This document shows positions 5,940-13,305 of a stretch of 16,458 nucleotides of DNA, piece after piece; within the stretch, counting starts at the first letter, position 1; the number at the start of each line of letters is the position of its first letter. Location of the stretch: NCBI GenBank assembly GCA_030605705.1, contig JAUWHU010000581.1:1-16458 (forward strand), read 5' to 3'. The notes below the pieces were generated by a model. That model did not search any database. It was not told the DNA's origin and was given only the letters and a program-made list of their open reading frames with translations. Origin of the DNA: Thermoflexia bacterium (GTDB lineage Bacteria; Chloroflexota; Anaerolineae; B4-G1; SLSP01). Both the position numbers and the translations under genes were made by a program.

Positions 5940-6790
5940 GGGAAACCCTCTGTGGTTTCCCGTGTAGAATCCTCTGTGGTTCCCCGCTCCCAGGCGACGG
6001 GACGGGTTGGTCCCTTGTAGCCCACCAGCGCGCGTGCCATGTTCGCCAGCGTTGCGGGGTCGCCGCTGGTGTAGAAGATGTGCCTCGGAGTGTGATTTTC
6101 CTCTGCTTGTAAGCCTCGCTGAGTCAACACGCGTTCGACCTGCCGGGCCACCGCCGGCGCCGGGTCTACCAACGTCACGCCGGGACCGGCGATCTGCGCG
6201 ATGGCGTTGCTCAAAAAAGGGTAGTGTGTGCAACCTAACACCAGGTGATCTATGCCCGCCTCGAGCAGGGGCGTGAGGTAGCGTCGCAACAAAGCTTCCG
6301 TCTCCGGCGTATCCAACGCGCCGGTTTCCACCGCGTGGACGAGGCCGGGGCAGATTTGCGTTTCCAGCCGCACTTGAGAGGCGAAGCGCTCGACCAGGCG
6401 CTGGAAGAGCGCGGCCTGGAAGGTGGCGGGCGTGGCGATGACGCCGATCACGCCGCTGCGGGTGCGTTCGGCGGCGGGCTTGACCGCCGGCTCCATGCCC
6501 ACGAAGGGTATGTTGGGGAAAGTCGCGCGCAGCGTGTGGAGGGCCGCGCCGGAGGCGGTGTTGCAGGCGACGACGATGAGTTTCGCACCCTGGTCGCTGA
6601 GAAAGCGGGTGATTCCCTTCGCGTAGTCATTAACCTCAGCTGGCGGACGCGGCCCGTAGGGAACGTGGGCCTGGTCGGCGAAGTAGAGCGTGCTCTCGTG
6701 AGGCAGCCGGCGCACGATCTCCCGCCACACGGATAGGCCGCCGACACCGGAATCGAAGACGCCGAGGGGGGCGTTAGGATTGGGCATCAT
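5903..6790 (-). CDS. murI: Glutamate racemase
   Basis: It converts L-glutamate to D-glutamate for peptidoglycan in the cytoplasm, without a cofactor. The 295-residue protein has G10-V-F-D-S-G-V-G-G-L near the N-terminus and the two catalytic cysteines in V74-A-C76-N-T-A-S-G and L185-G-C187-T-H-Y-P-F. Both catalytic half-sites are intact, so it should be active. The normal domain ends near residue 260. The last ~35 residues are encoded by the hairpin repeat at 5939-5984 and by antisense sequence of the HIT gene 3' end, so this tail is probably not functional. Two adjacent ATG codons are possible starts and the Shine-Dalgarno is weak. Confidence 0.94.
   Translation of the reverse strand: MMPNPNAPLGVFDSGVGGLSVWREIVRRLPHESTLYFADQAHVPYGPRPPAEVNDYAKGITRFLSDQGAKLIVVACNTASGAALHTLRATFPNIPFVGMEPAVKPAAERTRSGVIGVIATPATFQAALFQRLVERFASQVRLETQICPGLVHAVETGALDTPETEALLRRYLTPLLEAGIDHLVLGCTHYPFLSNAIAQIAGPGVTLVDPAPAVARQVERVLTQRGLQAEENHTPRHIFYTSGDPATLANMARALVGYKGPTRPVAWERGTTEDSTRETTEGFPYSASKYGRRRA
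5939..5984. repeat. Dispersed hairpin repeat (GGGAAACC family), copies 2 and 2b
   Basis: GGGAAACC and GGTTTCCC form a perfect 8-bp stem around CTCTGT at 5940-5961. A second right half (CCTCTGTGGTTCCCC) follows at 5970-5984. The element sits between convergent HIT and murI genes and is read as the C-terminal codons of murI on the minus strand. Confidence 0.8.
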
Positions 6791-6815
6791 CCTGGTTCTG
6801 GTGGAGGAAAGCAGC

Positions 6816-6873
6816 TAGTAGTGGTGACTTCAGTCGTTCTGGTCTTGTCTGAATGACTAAAGTCGTTACTACG
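6816..6873. repeat. Inverted-repeat element upstream of murI
   Basis: GTAGTGGTGACTTCAGTCGTT and the reverse complement of the right arm (GTAGTAACGACTTTAGTCATT) match at 16 of 21 positions around a short spacer. There is no T-run. It occupies the murI 5' flank; the rest of the gap to 6939 shows nothing clear. Confidence 0.65.
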
Positions 6874-6939
6874 AGCAAAATTGCCAATGTTCAGTATTTG
6901 AGACATCAATGAGAGATGCATCTTGACTAAGGTCGCCCG

Positions 6940-7446
6940 CTACTCAAGCAACACCGACAAATCCAACACTGGCGAGCGATAATTATGCTTTATCATGGTC
7001 TGCAACCAATGGTTGGCCTCTTCAAGAGAGCAGTGACCACGTTCAACCGCCAGCACCAGGCACCCCACTGAACCCGATTTGTTAATTCCGCGCCGAGCGG
7101 CCTCCTTGCGCGCCGCCAGATCATCAGTGAGCAACGTCCAACCGCGATGTTGTGCAATAGCCAGACACGCGGCTTCTCCCGGGTGCAAATTCAACGGCAA
7201 TTCCCCCCGCAATTTCAACTCCTGTTCCCCGGTCACACTAATCAACCATAGCCACCCTTCAGTCACAAAGGGATAAATGTGCCGCTCCAGACCGGCGTAA
7301 AATAGATAACCTTCCTCCAATCCATCCCGCATCTCTTCATACACCTCAGTCGGGATGTATAGCACGCCATATAATTGGCGTAGTAAATCCAGTTGACCAA
7401 TGGCAGCGAAGTTTGACAGCACGGTGGTGTTGGAAATGATGCTCAT
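6940..7446 (-). CDS. PIN-domain protein (DUF3368-like), probable toxin
   Basis: This 168-residue protein has the PIN ribonuclease fold pattern: I-I-S-N6-T-T-V-L-S-N-F-A-A-I-G at the N-terminus, then D-L-L-R-Q-L-Y and I-P-T-E-V-Y-E-E, G90-E91-A-A-C-L-A-I-A, and L-L-T-D108-D109-L-A-A-R-K. The first acidic position is Asn, seen in some DUF3368 members. E91 and D108/D109 are kept, so nuclease activity is plausible but not certain. The ATG overlaps the stop codon of the upstream UPF0175 gene (TGATG), and GAGGGG precedes it. The bases allow a GTG start one codon earlier. The pair looks like a type II toxin-antitoxin unit. Confidence 0.85.
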   Translation of the reverse strand: MSIISNTTVLSNFAAIGQLDLLRQLYGVLYIPTEVYEEMRDGLEEGYLFYAGLERHIYPFVTEGWLWLISVTGEQELKLRGELPLNLHPGEAACLAIAQHRGWTLLTDDLAARKEAARRGINKSGSVGCLVLAVERGHCSLEEANHWLQTMIKHNYRSPVLDLSVLLE

Positions 7447-7748
7447 CACTGCCCCTCAAAATAACTATGCAGAGCGGCAACCTCTTCCCGTGCCGCCGCG
7501 ATAGTTTCTGGCCCCAGACGCGGTTGAATGTCACGCTCAACCAAAATATCTTTCATCTGCGCCCAACTAACACCGGCCAGACTGGCCGCTCGAGCCAGCG
7601 AAATCTCCGTAGTCTGGTAACGATGGACCGCTAATTGGATGCGCAAATCAGAACGCGCGCGCAGCAAGTGCCGCAGGGCGTCCCGAATAACCGCCTCCTC
7701 ATTTTCGTAAAGGCGAGCTTCCACTAAATCTTGCGGTCTGACAACCAT
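7446..7748 (-). CDS. UPF0175 family protein, probable antitoxin or regulator
   Basis: This 100-residue protein has a helical N-terminus (E-N-E-E-A-V-I-R-D-A-L-R-H-L-L) and the diagnostic UPF0175 core R-Y-Q-T-T-E-I-S-L-A-R-A-A-S-L-A-G-V-S-W, followed by an ILVERDIQPRLG end. The core looks like a helix-turn-helix, so DNA binding is likely. Members are commonly found just before DUF3368 PIN genes, as here, and are thought to be the antitoxin and autoregulator. It is preceded by AAGGAGG with a 7-nt spacer and a well-formed promoter. Confidence 0.86.
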   Translation of the reverse strand: MVVRPQDLVEARLYENEEAVIRDALRHLLRARSDLRIQLAVHRYQTTEISLARAASLAGVSWAQMKDILVERDIQPRLGPETIAAAREEVAALHSYFEGQ

Positions 7749-7782
7749 TTCTGCACCTCCTTACCGTTTCTCCTATATCGTT

Positions 7783-7811
7783 ATAATACAACAACGCAGC
7801 ACATAGGTCAA
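7783..7811 (-). promoter_or_regulatory. Sigma-70-type promoter for the UPF0175-PIN pair
   Basis: On the minus strand TTGACC (7811-7806) is followed by exactly 17 nt and TATTAT (7788-7783). Transcription would begin about 30 nt before the UPF0175 start codon. Confidence 0.7.
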
Positions 7812-7845
7812 CCATTAGGACGCAGATTAACGCTGATCCAGACGG

Positions 7846-8112
7846 TTATTTATACACCTCGCGGCGATGCCCAACTTTCAGGATAGTTAGCCTTGTGGAC
7901 GGCCGGTCTATATGGTAAATGATGCGATAGTCGCCCACGCGATATTTGAAGCATCTGTCCCATGCGGTTCCCTTGAGCGCTTGATGGTGTAGCAGTTCTG
8001 CATTTTGCCCTATCCACTCTAATTTGTCCAGGAGACGTGTCTGAAGAGCGGGGTCAAGGCGTTTTATGTCTGCCTGCGCCTCGAGAGTCAGAACGACTTG
8101 AAAGGTTCTCAT
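7846..8112 (-). CDS. RelE/ParE-superfamily toxin
   Basis: This 88-residue protein has the compact RelE fold pattern: a first beta strand FQVVLT, two helices (A12-A-D-I-K-R-L to about residue 37), then K55-F/R-V-G-D-Y-R63-I-I-Y-H-I and I-L-K-V-G-H82-R83-R84-E-V-Y87-K. The basic residues (K47, R58, R63, R83, R84) and terminal Tyr match positions used by ribosome-dependent RelE mRNA nucleases, so interferase activity is predicted. The start overlaps the preceding small gene by ATGA (4 nt), which is typical of an antitoxin-toxin pair. Confidence 0.9.
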   Translation of the reverse strand: MRTFQVVLTLEAQADIKRLDPALQTRLLDKLEWIGQNAELLHHQALKGTAWDRCFKYRVGDYRIIYHIDRPSTRLTILKVGHRREVYK

Positions 8113-8348
8113 CGTCCGAGCTGCTCTCGAAAAGTCTTCAGAGCAACGCTTTCCCCTGAGTGTGCCTGTTCCAGAGAGCGTCTGAGGGAGGCGGCAAACT
8201 CGGACCGCAGTTCCGCATTTCCCTCATCTTGCAAGCCCGTCAGGGCATCCGTCAATTGCGTCAGCCAGACCTCGAGACGTTTATCTATGGTGTGTTCAAC
8301 CAGTTCCTCAAATTCGTGTGTTGATAGTGTCGCTAAAGCTCGTTCCAT
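8109..8348 (-). CDS. Small antitoxin-like protein paired with RelE
   Basis: This 79-residue acidic, helical protein ends S-V-A-L-K-T-F-R-E-Q-L-G-R, a tail similar to many antitoxins of RelE systems. I do not recognise its exact family, and no ribbon-helix-helix or Phd motif is obvious. Start 8348 is preferred because AAAGGAG precedes it with a 7-nt spacer. A longer frame from 8417 would add 23 residues encoded by the adjacent heptanucleotide array and is unlikely. The role is inferred from the 4-nt overlap with the toxin gene. Confidence 0.7.
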   Translation of the reverse strand: MERALATLSTHEFEELVEHTIDKRLEVWLTQLTDALTGLQDEGNAELRSEFAASLRRSLEQAHSGESVALKTFREQLGR

Positions 8349-8388
8349 TTCGATGCTCCTTTCTCTCGTGAAAACAAACTGCCGGCCA

Positions 8389-8430
8389 CTCCTAACTCCT
8401 AACTCCTCATCCCTCATTCCTCACTCCTCC
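8389..8430. repeat. Tandem heptanucleotide array at the metalloprotease stop
   Basis: Six 7-nt units: CTCCTAA twice, CTCCTCA, TCCCTCA, TTCCTCA and CTCCTCC on the plus strand. Read on the minus strand (gene sense) they are GAGTGAG/GAATGAG-like, as in the array after atpB. The protease stop codon (8421-8423) is the TGA of one unit. The next TGAs start at 8416 and 8409, so three successive units cover all three frames. Confidence 0.85.
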
Positions 8431-10496
8431 GGCGCCAGCGAGAACTGGTACGTTGCCAGCTCCGTCGTCACCGGCGCGAAGGCCGAGATGATGATGACGG
8501 CGCGGTCGCGGTCCTGGCCCAGGTCAATGGTCCACTCGCCTTGTGTGTCGTCGGTCAGGAGTAAGCGTGTGATTTCCGGCTCGCCTGGGCCATAAGTCAC
8601 CAGTTGCACGAGCCATTCCTGCGGGAGGATGTTGGCGTGGCGCACAAAGCCTGCCGGAATCCAGTCGCCGTCGCCTTCCTCCATGTCGTCCGAGAGGATG
8701 ACCACGCCGTCGGCGGTAACCTTCACATCGTCCACAACGAAACCGGGCTGGTTCACGGCAGCGTCGGTGATGTACTCGAAGCGCAGGGCGATCTCCTGCC
8801 CGGCGTAGGGGCTGAGGTCGGCGCTGAGCTGCTGCCACCCGTTGCTGCTGCCGGTGAAACCGCAGCCGTAGGAGTTCCCGTTAGGATTGGTGCCGATACA
8901 TCCCAGTGAAGAATCAGCGAGAATCTCCCAGTGGATGTCGGACGAATCCAGATCGTCAGGAATGGTCCCGCTCGCCGTGGCGCCTACCACCACATAGCCG
9001 TAATCCCAATCCTCTTCGATGTGATACCAGGCCCAGAAATTTAGTTGGGCCTCTGTCGCGCCATTCAAATCCACGCGCCGGGTCAGCATGGTGTCCGAAT
9101 CGTCGGTGCGGTTGGACCACCAGAGATATTGGCCGCTGTGCGCTTCCATATCCATCAGCTTGGCCTGCGTCGAGCCGGTGAAGGAGAAATGCAGCGGTTG
9201 CGTGCTGTGGAGCTCCACGTAATCCGCGCCGTACTGGTGAACCGCGCTGGTGCGTTCGAGGGGATAGTCGCCAGAGGTGTAACTAATGTCCATCTTTGGT
9301 GCATAGGGATCAATCTCCCGGTAGCCGTACTCTCCGGCGTCGAGCGTGGGGTTATCCAGCAAGTTGGCGATTGTCCAGTCGGCGAAGAGCGCTTCGTGGG
9401 TCAGGGAAAGCCCCAAATCTTCTTGGAGAACGGCGTCTACGCTCTCCAGGCTGTTCTCAGGATGAAAGACCAGAGCCTGGGTGGCATCTTCCCCAAAGCG
9501 ATCGAGGAAATATTCCATGAACAGGTAAGCTGCCCCGTAGTTGGCAGCAGCGCTGCCGGCGGTGCCTTCGGGCCAGGAGTTCAACTGCGTGTCGGTGTGG
9601 TAACTGTACGAAATATCGCTGCCGCCCACGTCATAATAGCCCGCTTCATAGGTGCGGTCATTCAACGCCATGGCCAGTTCCGAGCACCCCTCGTTCAGCC
9701 AGGTTGTCTCGTTGCGGTCGTTGTTCCAGTGGATCATGTGTTGGAACTCGTGGGCCAGCACGCCGTTGTAGAAGTCGTTGCCGATGGTGACGTTATCTAT
9801 GTTGATGTAGAACATCTCCATCTCGTTGGAGTCCGCGCGGACGGCCTTCACATACTCGTCAGGGTTGGAGAAGTAACCGGCGACGGTGTCGCCTAAGTTC
9901 CGCGCGTGGAGGATGCTCAAGTGCGGGTCGCCATCTACGCCGGGCAGCCACTCTGAGCCGAAAAATTCCCGGTCGGTGGGGTAGGTGTGCGTGTCAAAGA
10001 GTTCCGCGGCCTCTTGCAGCGCGTCCTCGTCAATCCTGACGCCTTCCTCGACCCACATGTAGACGTGTGTGGCTTTGTAGAGCAATTCGGCGGTGATCTC
10101 GAATTGCTCGTTGGTATCCACGTTAGAGACGGAGAAACGACGGAGGGTGCCCACCGGGTAGTCGGGGTTCGTCGTGGAAGCCACATGCGGGGTATCGGCA
10201 GGGACGCCCAAGAAGCGAGTGCCTAGCTCGTGCAGGTCTGCGCCGGGAATCTCGGCCTTTGCGAGTGCCTGCAGCGTTTCGTCCGCTTCTGCCGCCGGTG
10301 GCTCGTTGACCAGCGGCGGGGTGGGAGATGGCGTCTCAAAAATAGACACCGGCGGGTTATCAATGTCGGGCAATTCCGCGTTATCCACCAGGTACGCCAG
10401 CAGCCCTGTGCTGCCGATGCAACAGGTACACACGCATAACAGTAACAGCACAACGACGATGACGATCACGATCCAGCGAGTTCCTTGGTTGTTCAT
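8421..10496 (-). CDS. Membrane-anchored gluzincin metalloprotease, M6/immune inhibitor A-like
   Basis: This 691-residue exported protein has a single membrane segment (about 8-35) with five cysteines in LCVCTCC, followed by a Pro/Glu-rich linker (45-75). The catalytic motif is H249-E250-F-Q-H253-M-I-H with a downstream W-L-N-E269-G-C-S-E273, the zinc ligand and helper pattern of gluzincins. A long middle region of unknown fold follows. The C-terminal part has a jelly-roll-like segment with G-Q-E-I-A-L-R-F-E-Y and P-G-F-V-V-D-D-V-K, as in the MAM-like domain of immune inhibitor A proteases. Its likely role is extracellular proteolysis at the cell surface. AAGGAAAGGGG precedes the start. The leader holds a heptanucleotide block, and a consensus promoter lies farther upstream. 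Confidence 0.8.
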   Translation of the reverse strand: MNNQGTRWIVIVIVVVLLLLCVCTCCIGSTGLLAYLVDNAELPDIDNPPVSIFETPSPTPPLVNEPPAAEADETLQALAKAEIPGADLHELGTRFLGVPADTPHVASTTNPDYPVGTLRRFSVSNVDTNEQFEITAELLYKATHVYMWVEEGVRIDEDALQEAAELFDTHTYPTDREFFGSEWLPGVDGDPHLSILHARNLGDTVAGYFSNPDEYVKAVRADSNEMEMFYINIDNVTIGNDFYNGVLAHEFQHMIHWNNDRNETTWLNEGCSELAMALNDRTYEAGYYDVGGSDISYSYHTDTQLNSWPEGTAGSAAANYGAAYLFMEYFLDRFGEDATQALVFHPENSLESVDAVLQEDLGLSLTHEALFADWTIANLLDNPTLDAGEYGYREIDPYAPKMDISYTSGDYPLERTSAVHQYGADYVELHSTQPLHFSFTGSTQAKLMDMEAHSGQYLWWSNRTDDSDTMLTRRVDLNGATEAQLNFWAWYHIEEDWDYGYVVVGATASGTIPDDLDSSDIHWEILADSSLGCIGTNPNGNSYGCGFTGSSNGWQQLSADLSPYAGQEIALRFEYITDAAVNQPGFVVDDVKVTADGVVILSDDMEEGDGDWIPAGFVRHANILPQEWLVQLVTYGPGEPEITRLLLTDDTQGEWTIDLGQDRDRAVIIISAFAPVTTELATYQFSLAPEE

Positions 10497-10531
10497 TTTA
10501 GTACCCCTTTCCTTAGAGATGTAGTTGATAA

Positions 10532-10556
10532 GTTTGAAGTTGAAAGTTAAAAGTTG
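10532..10556. repeat. Heptanucleotide array in the metalloprotease leader
   Basis: Units GTTTGAA, GTTGAAA, GTTAAAA and GTTG on the plus strand are the complement of the TTTCAAC/TTTTAAC units before atpE. Relative to the downstream gene the orientation is the same as in the atpE leader. It lies about 36 nt before the start codon. Confidence 0.7.
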
Positions 10557-10618
10557 CGCCGGCGGTTGAGAGTACAGCTACGTTTACTCCCTACTACTCT
10601 ATGAATTTTAGCAAGCAT

Positions 10619-10647
10619 ACTTTAACACGGCTAAGAGCATCTGTCAA
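10619..10647 (-). promoter_or_regulatory. Sigma-70-type promoter for the metalloprotease
   Basis: On the minus strand TTGACA (10647-10642) is followed by 17 nt and TAAAGT (10624-10619). This gives a leader of roughly 115 nt that includes the heptanucleotide block. Confidence 0.6.
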
Positions 10648-10675
10648 CTGCAGCTATTCTAAAAATAACCCGGTA

Positions 10676-10697
10676 GGGGTGATTCGCGAATCGCCCT
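10676..10697. repeat. Palindromic repeat (GATTCGCGAATC core)
   Basis: A perfect 12-bp palindrome at 10681-10692 is extended by five more pairs (three G-C, two G-T). GGGGCGATTCGCGAATCGCC-like palindromes are common dispersed repeats in related genomes, to my knowledge. It sits in the gap between divergent genes and could also be a protein-binding site. Confidence 0.6.
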
Positions 10698-10730
10698 CTT
10701 GTGCCTGTTTATGGCGCGAACGCCCGCGTA

Positions 10731-10782
10731 CGCTATGACGCTGAGTCGCTGAGACGCTGAAACGCTGAGCCGCTGAGCCGCT
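10731..10782. repeat. Tandem octanucleotide array (CGCTGAGN)
   Basis: Six 8-nt units, CGCTATGA, CGCTGAGT, CGCTGAGA, CGCTGAAA and CGCTGAGC twice, end with CGCT. It has an 8-nt period, unlike the 7-nt arrays elsewhere, and lies in the gap upstream of the lipoprotein gene. Confidence 0.8.
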
Positions 10783-10803
10783 ACTTTGCTCATAAGGCAA
10801 AGT
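10783..10803. promoter_or_regulatory. Inverted repeat before the lipoprotein gene, possible operator
   Basis: ACTTTGC and GCAAAGT form a perfect 7-bp inverted repeat around TCATAAG. An AT-rich stretch (AAAATATAAA, 10809-10818) follows and may contain a -10 element, but no convincing -35 with proper spacing was found. Confidence 0.35.
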
Positions 10804-10853
10804 TGAGTAAAATATAAACGGAATTGAGTCTCATGCCGTGAGGGAGGAGCGTG

Positions 10854-11528
10854 ATGCGCAAGCGACGGTGTTTTTTCGCGTTGACATTTTTGTCATTGGC
10901 CGTGCTGCTGGCCGGTTGTAAGGCGTTGGGCCTATCCTCTCAGCAAAGCCCGGTGGTGATACTTCCGACTCCTACCGCTATACCCGTTACCCCGGTGATC
11001 GCTTTTCCCACAGATATCCCTACACTGGCTGCGGAGGCTCAACCGAGCGTCGAGCTATCGCCCACTCCCACGGCTGCGCCTCAGGCGGAGTTATCATACC
11101 CCATAGGCGTGAGCCAGGAGGGGGGCGCGTTGGGGCAGATTTGGAGCCTGGCGGATTTTCGCTACGCTTTTCACAAGGACCGCCTGCGCCTGGTCTGGGA
11201 GATGGCGGAACCTGGTGCGACGGTTCCCCATTATCTCGTGGTGGAGGTGGATAATGCGGCTACTCCCTTCCCTACGGGGTATGATCCCGCCTGGGGCGCG
11301 GCGCGTATTGACCTGTGGGTGAGCGATCTCTACGCCTACGATTTTCCCCTCGGCGACGTCTTGCCCGCGACCCTGCCCGGCAACCCCGCCGCCGTGCGTC
11401 TGGGCCTCTATCCGCTGTTTGATGATTCGCTGCTGGGGTTCTCCATCGGCCTCCACGACCCCATGCAGTACGAAGTGTATGAGCTCACCGATCCGGTGCG
11501 CATCGTCATTGACGTGTTATATCCTTGA
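10854..11528 (+). CDS. Lipoprotein with Pro/Thr-rich linker and AMIN-like C-terminus
   Basis: This 224-residue protein begins with a lipoprotein signal: MRKRRC, a hydrophobic core, then the lipobox L19-A-G-C22. A Pro/Thr/Ala-rich linker (about 30-75) is followed by a beta-rich domain (about 80-224) ending R-I-V-I-D-V-L-Y-P. That ending resembles the AMIN-like domains of surface lipoproteins, which are associated with cell-wall binding; the match is tentative. The ATG at 10854 is preferred over GTG 10851 because GGAGG (10843-10847) is then 6 nt away. Only 22 nt separate it from proS, so the two may be co-transcribed. Confidence 0.72.
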   Translation: MRKRRCFFALTFLSLAVLLAGCKALGLSSQQSPVVILPTPTAIPVTPVIAFPTDIPTLAAEAQPSVELSPTPTAAPQAELSYPIGVSQEGGALGQIWSLADFRYAFHKDRLRLVWEMAEPGATVPHYLVVEVDNAATPFPTGYDPAWGAARIDLWVSDLYAYDFPLGDVLPATLPGNPAAVRLGLYPLFDDSLLGFSIGLHDPMQYEVYELTDPVRIVIDVLYP

Positions 11529-11550
11529 GCACCTACCATAGGAGATTCTC

Positions 11551-13305
11551 ATGCGTATGTCACAACTCTTCGGTCAGACTTTGCGGGACGCGCCCTCGGA
11601 GGCGCAGGCCATCAGCCACCGGCTGTTGCTGCGCGCCGGTTTCATCCGCCCGCTGGCCTCGGGCATCTTCACGGCTCTGCCCCTCGCGCGTCGCGCCCTG
11701 ACCAAAGTCGAGAATATCGTCCGCGAGGAGATTGAGGCCATCGGCGGGCAGGAAATCACCATGCCGGTGGTGCAACCGGCTGATCTCTGGAAAGAGACGG
11801 ACCGCTGGTACCAGATCGGCGCGGAGCTGACCCGGTTCAAGGATCGGGCGGGACGTGATATGGTGCTGGCTATGACTCACGAGGAGGTTGTCGCCGACCT
11901 AGTGCGGCAGGAGATTCGTGTCTACCGGCAATTGCCTCGCCTGATCTACCAGATTCAGACGAAGTGGCGAGACGACCCCCGGCCCCGCGCGGGGTTGATC
12001 CGCGTGCGCGAATTCACGATGAAGGACAGCTACAGTCTGGATGCCGATGAAGAAGGTCTGGACCGGCAGTATCGCGCTCATTATCAGGCCTATTTCAACA
12101 TCTACCAGCGTTGCGGGCTGGACACGATCGCTGTGGCCTCCGATGCCGGCATGATGGGCGGCGCGCAGGCCCACGAGTTCATGGTGCTCACCCCCATCGG
12201 CGAGGACACGCTCATGTTGTGTACTGCCTGTGACTATGCGGCCAATCGCCAGATCGCCGGCTTTCGGAAGCCGGAGTCGTTGCCGGAGCCACCGCTGCCG
12301 CTGGAGAAGGTCGTCACGCCCGGCGTGACCACCATTGAGACTTTGGCATCCTTCCTGGACATCCCCACGGCCAAGACGGCGAAAGCCGTGTTCATGGTGG
12401 CGACGATCCTCTCCGGCGTGGAGGACGTGGAGCGTTTCGTCTTCGCCGTGGTGCGCGGCGACATGGACGTGAACGAGACGAAGCTGCTCAACGCCGTCAA
12501 GGCGCGGTCGCTGCGCCCGGCCACCGAGGAGGAGATCCGCGTTAGCGGAGCCGAGCCGGGATACGGCTCTCCCCTGGGGGTGCGAGATGCCATCATCGTG
12601 GTTGATGACGCGATTCCCAGCTCGCCCAACCTGGTCGCCGGAGCGAACGAGGCGGGCTACCACCTGCTCAACGTCAACTACGGGCGCGACTACGAGGCCG
12701 ATCTTGTCTGTGACATTGCCGTGGCGCGGGAGGGCGACGCTTGCCCGCGCTGTGGCGCGCTCCTGCGAGCCGCGCGCGGCGTCGAAGTGGGCAACATCTT
12801 CAAACTCGGCACGCGGTACAGCGAGGCGTTGGGCGCGACCTTCGTGGATCGGGAGGGCGTGGCGCATCCCGTCGTCATGGGTTCTTACGGCATCGGCATC
12901 GGGCGGACACTGGCCTGTATCGCCGAGACGCATCACGACGAGTACGGGCTGCTCTGGCCGATCTCCGTAGCTCCGTACCAGGTGCATCTCACCGCGCTGT
13001 TGCGTGATAAGAGTGGGGTGGTTGAGGTGGCGGACCGTCTCTACGCCGACTTGCAGGCAGCGGGCGTTGAGGTATTGTACGATGACCGTGAGGCCAGCCC
13101 TGGCGTCAAATTCAACGATGCTGACCTGATCGGGCTGCCGTTGCGTCTCACCGTGGGAGCGCGAGGGTTGAAGAAGGGTGGGGTGGAGCTCAAGCGCCGC
13201 GATCGCCAGGAGCGTGTCCTTGTACCTGTGGCAGAAGCCGTCGCGCGCGTGCGCTCCGAAATCGCCGCGTTGGAGGCGGAGTTGAATGAAGAAATGAGCA
13301 AGTGA
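11551..13305 (+). CDS. proS: Prolyl-tRNA synthetase
   Basis: It charges tRNA-Pro in the cytoplasm. The 584-residue protein is a bacterial-type class II synthetase. Motif 2 is around Q136-T-K-W-R ... R151-V-R-E-F-T-M-K-D-S, T109-H-E-E is present, and motif 3 is G444-S-Y-G-I-G-I-G-R-T. The inserted editing domain (about 224-407) is kept, with a lysine near 278 at the site expected for hydrolysis of Ala-tRNA-Pro. The anticodon-binding domain follows (472 onward), with D511-D-R-E-A-S-P-G-V-K-F. GGAG precedes the ATG by 6 nt. The stop codon begins a heptanucleotide array, and the last codons (NEEMSK) may already be repeat-derived. Confidence 0.97.
   Translation: MRMSQLFGQTLRDAPSEAQAISHRLLLRAGFIRPLASGIFTALPLARRALTKVENIVREEIEAIGGQEITMPVVQPADLWKETDRWYQIGAELTRFKDRAGRDMVLAMTHEEVVADLVRQEIRVYRQLPRLIYQIQTKWRDDPRPRAGLIRVREFTMKDSYSLDADEEGLDRQYRAHYQAYFNIYQRCGLDTIAVASDAGMMGGAQAHEFMVLTPIGEDTLMLCTACDYAANRQIAGFRKPESLPEPPLPLEKVVTPGVTTIETLASFLDIPTAKTAKAVFMVATILSGVEDVERFVFAVVRGDMDVNETKLLNAVKARSLRPATEEEIRVSGAEPGYGSPLGVRDAIIVVDDAIPSSPNLVAGANEAGYHLLNVNYGRDYEADLVCDIAVAREGDACPRCGALLRAARGVEVGNIFKLGTRYSEALGATFVDREGVAHPVVMGSYGIGIGRTLACIAETHHDEYGLLWPISVAPYQVHLTALLRDKSGVVEVADRLYADLQAAGVEVLYDDREASPGVKFNDADLIGLPLRLTVGARGLKKGGVELKRRDRQERVLVPVAEAVARVRSEIAALEAELNEEMSK

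Noticed and set aside
7812..7845. GGACGCAGATTAACGCTGAT-like fragment upstream of the UPF0175 promoter
   Set aside because: It looks like half of a dispersed repeat, but no inverted partner is present in the window.
8349..8417. 23-residue N-terminal extension of the antitoxin-like protein
   Set aside because: It is encoded partly by the heptamer array, while a good Shine-Dalgarno marks the later ATG at 8348.
9045..9896. 283-codon frame opposite the metalloprotease
   Set aside because: Antisense to conserved catalytic sequence and without any family resemblance.
10786..10818. TTGCTC with TATAAA as a promoter for the lipoprotein gene
   Set aside because: Spacing is 21 nt and the -35 match is weak.
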